Source: Bacteroidales bacterium UBA1216
GTDB taxonomy: Bacteria > Bacteroidota > Bacteroidia > Bacteroidales > Paludibacteraceae
Direction: 5' to 3'
Assembly (NCBI GenBank): GCA_002309255.1
Contig: DBXI01000041.1
Location: 9,572 to 23,611, forward strand
Length of the DNA: 14,040 nucleotides
The translations under genes were made by a program, and so were the position numbers. Under the pieces are notes generated by a model that saw only the letters and a program-made list of their open reading frames with translations, was not told the origin of the DNA and did no database searches. Shown here piece after piece: positions 13,431 to 14,040 of the stretch; position 1 is the stretch's first letter; each line of letters begins with the position of its first letter.

Positions 13431-13462
13431 CAAAGGTACAAAAAAAATCCCACATTTGCAAA
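13431..13462 (-). promoter_or_regulatory. Promoter of the HAD-grpE-dnaJ unit
   Basis: On the minus strand TTTG (13462-13459), exactly 20 bases, then TACCTTTG (13438-13431). The -33 box sits in the loop of the upstream terminator hairpin and the spacer is formed by its 3' arm and T run. The start near 13424 gives a leader of about 40 bases. Confidence 0.85.
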
Positions 13463-13480
13463 TTTTGTGGGATTTTTTTT
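13440..13480 (-). terminator. Terminator of the phospho-sugar mutase gene, overlapping the next promoter
   Basis: A hairpin with 15-bp arms (13440-13454 and 13466-13480) and an 11-base loop. The core is TCCCACA/TGTGGGA, flanked by A and T runs of eight, so it can act in either direction. It lies about 60 bases after the mutase stop codon. Confidence 0.85.
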
Positions 13481-13494
13481 TAGAATTATTGCTT

Positions 13495-13538
13495 TTCTGC
13501 TGTTCGCTGCTCAGTCAGCTGCGATGTTAGCAGCAGAA
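13495..13538 (-). repeat. Inverted repeat in the mutase 3' untranslated region
   Basis: TTCTGCTG (13495-13502) and CAGCAGAA (13531-13538) form a perfect 8-bp stem, with a possible nested GCTG/CAGC pair (506-509 with 516-519, plus 13000). It starts five bases after the mutase stop codon and has no T run, so it may protect the mRNA 3' end rather than terminate. Confidence 0.4.
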
Positions 13539-13542
13539 GACA

Positions 13543-14040
13543 TTAGATGCCCAGCGAAGCTTTGATAGCCGGTACGCGTGCTTCCGCCTCAGCGGTGCAA
13601 CGCTCGTAGTCTGCGCCGGTGAACGGTTTGCCGGACTTAACTGGGATCTCGAAGTAGAACTTGATCTTCGGCTCGGTACCCGACGGACGAACGCTGACCT
13701 TCAGGCCGCCTTCGGTGAAGTACTGGAGCACGTTCGATGTAGCGTTGAGCGGCATCTCGATGGGCGATTCAACCCACTGACCGTCCTTGAGTTCTTGCTG
13801 CTTGAGTAGCTTGAAGTCCTTGATCTTGATGACCTTCTCGCCTGCGATCTCCTTCGGAGCGTTAGCGCGGTAGTCAACCATCATCTGGGCGATCTCCTCG
13901 GCACCGGTCTTACCTGGGCGAACGACGTTGATCGTGGTCTCACGCTGGAAGCCGTAGTCCTCGTAGATCTTGAGCAGGTAATCGTAGAGAGTCATGCCAT
14001 TGTCCTTAGCGAAGGCAGCGATCTCGCAGATGAGGCAGAT
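13543..14040 (-). CDS. Phospho-sugar mutase (phosphoglucomutase/phosphomannomutase type), C-terminal part
   Basis: An open frame enters from the right edge and ends at the TAA at 13543-13545, giving 165 visible residues that start ICLICEIAAFAKDNGM. The internal ATG at 13995 is not a start, because the upstream codons continue the conserved sequence. The stretch VSVRPSGTEPKIKFYFE (signature RPSGTEPK encoded at 13666-13689) is the phosphate-binding loop of the C-terminal domain of alpha-D-phosphohexomutases, which interconvert 1- and 6-phosphates of glucose or mannose through a phosphoserine. The catalytic serine and metal-binding domains lie outside the window, so the sugar preference cannot be judged. 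It has its own terminator at 13440-13480. Confidence 0.93.
   Translation of the reverse strand: MCLICEIAAFAKDNGMTLYDYLLKIYEDYGFQRETTINVVRPGKTGAEEIAQMMVDYRANAPKEIAGEKVIKIKDFKLLKQQELKDGQWVESPIEMPLNATSNVLQYFTEGGLKVSVRPSGTEPKIKFYFEIPVKSGKPFTGADYERCTAEAEARVPAIKASLGI

Noticed and set aside
13384..13461. Upstream start giving a 268-residue HAD protein
   Set aside because: It would begin upstream of the promoter -7 box and inside the terminator loop; HAD motif I should be at the N-terminus.
1..14040. CRISPR array, IS element, phage or integrase
   Set aside because: The repeats found are contiguous short tandem units without spacers, and no transposase, integrase or phage protein is encoded.

Overview
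The window looks like a chromosomal segment of a member of the order Bacteroidales (Bacteroidota). Three things support this. The promoters follow the Bacteroidota pattern TTTG, about 20 bases, TAnnTTTG. There is a TonB-dependent receptor with an N-terminal carboxypeptidase-regulatory-like domain. Two secreted proteins carry the calycin-like plus PCMD architecture with a type IX-secretion-like C-terminal tail. Family and genus cannot be fixed from this sequence. No transposase, integrase, phage gene or CRISPR array was seen.

Layout, left to right. Positions 1-31 hold the 5' end of a tRNA on the minus strand, preceded by a hairpin-rich leader of about 165 bases and a clear promoter at 205-236. 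Positions 303-2607 hold a minus-strand pair with overlapping ends: a CNNM/CBS membrane protein followed by a PF14907-like nucleotidyltransferase. A divergent promoter region (2608-2843) drives that pair leftward and an AmpG-like MFS transporter (2844-4115) rightward. A strong hairpin at 4206-4249 terminates transcription from both sides. Positions 4271-10548 form one minus-strand cell-surface locus: a TonB-dependent receptor, then two tandem paralogous secreted proteins. Positions 10761-13383 hold a second minus-strand operon: a HAD/YjjG-like phosphatase, grpE, then dnaJ. The right edge (13543-14040) is the C-terminal part of a phospho-sugar mutase. Its terminator hairpin is interlocked with the promoter of the HAD-grpE-dnaJ operon.

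How the genes fit together. The HAD-grpE-dnaJ group and the mutase are housekeeping functions (nucleotide housecleaning, chaperone cycle, sugar-phosphate metabolism). The TonB receptor and the two paralogues are the accessory part and probably work as a surface capture-and-import system for an unknown ligand. The receptor is not accompanied by SusD, so it is not a standard glycan utilisation pair.

The second notable theme is a set of short degenerate tandem repeats with periods of 7, 8, 9 and 15-16 bases. They sit in gene leaders, between operon genes and, in two genes, inside the reading frame, where they are translated. Two heptamer arrays in different genes share the same architecture of four units with the third one variant, which suggests dispersal or a common generating mechanism rather than chance.
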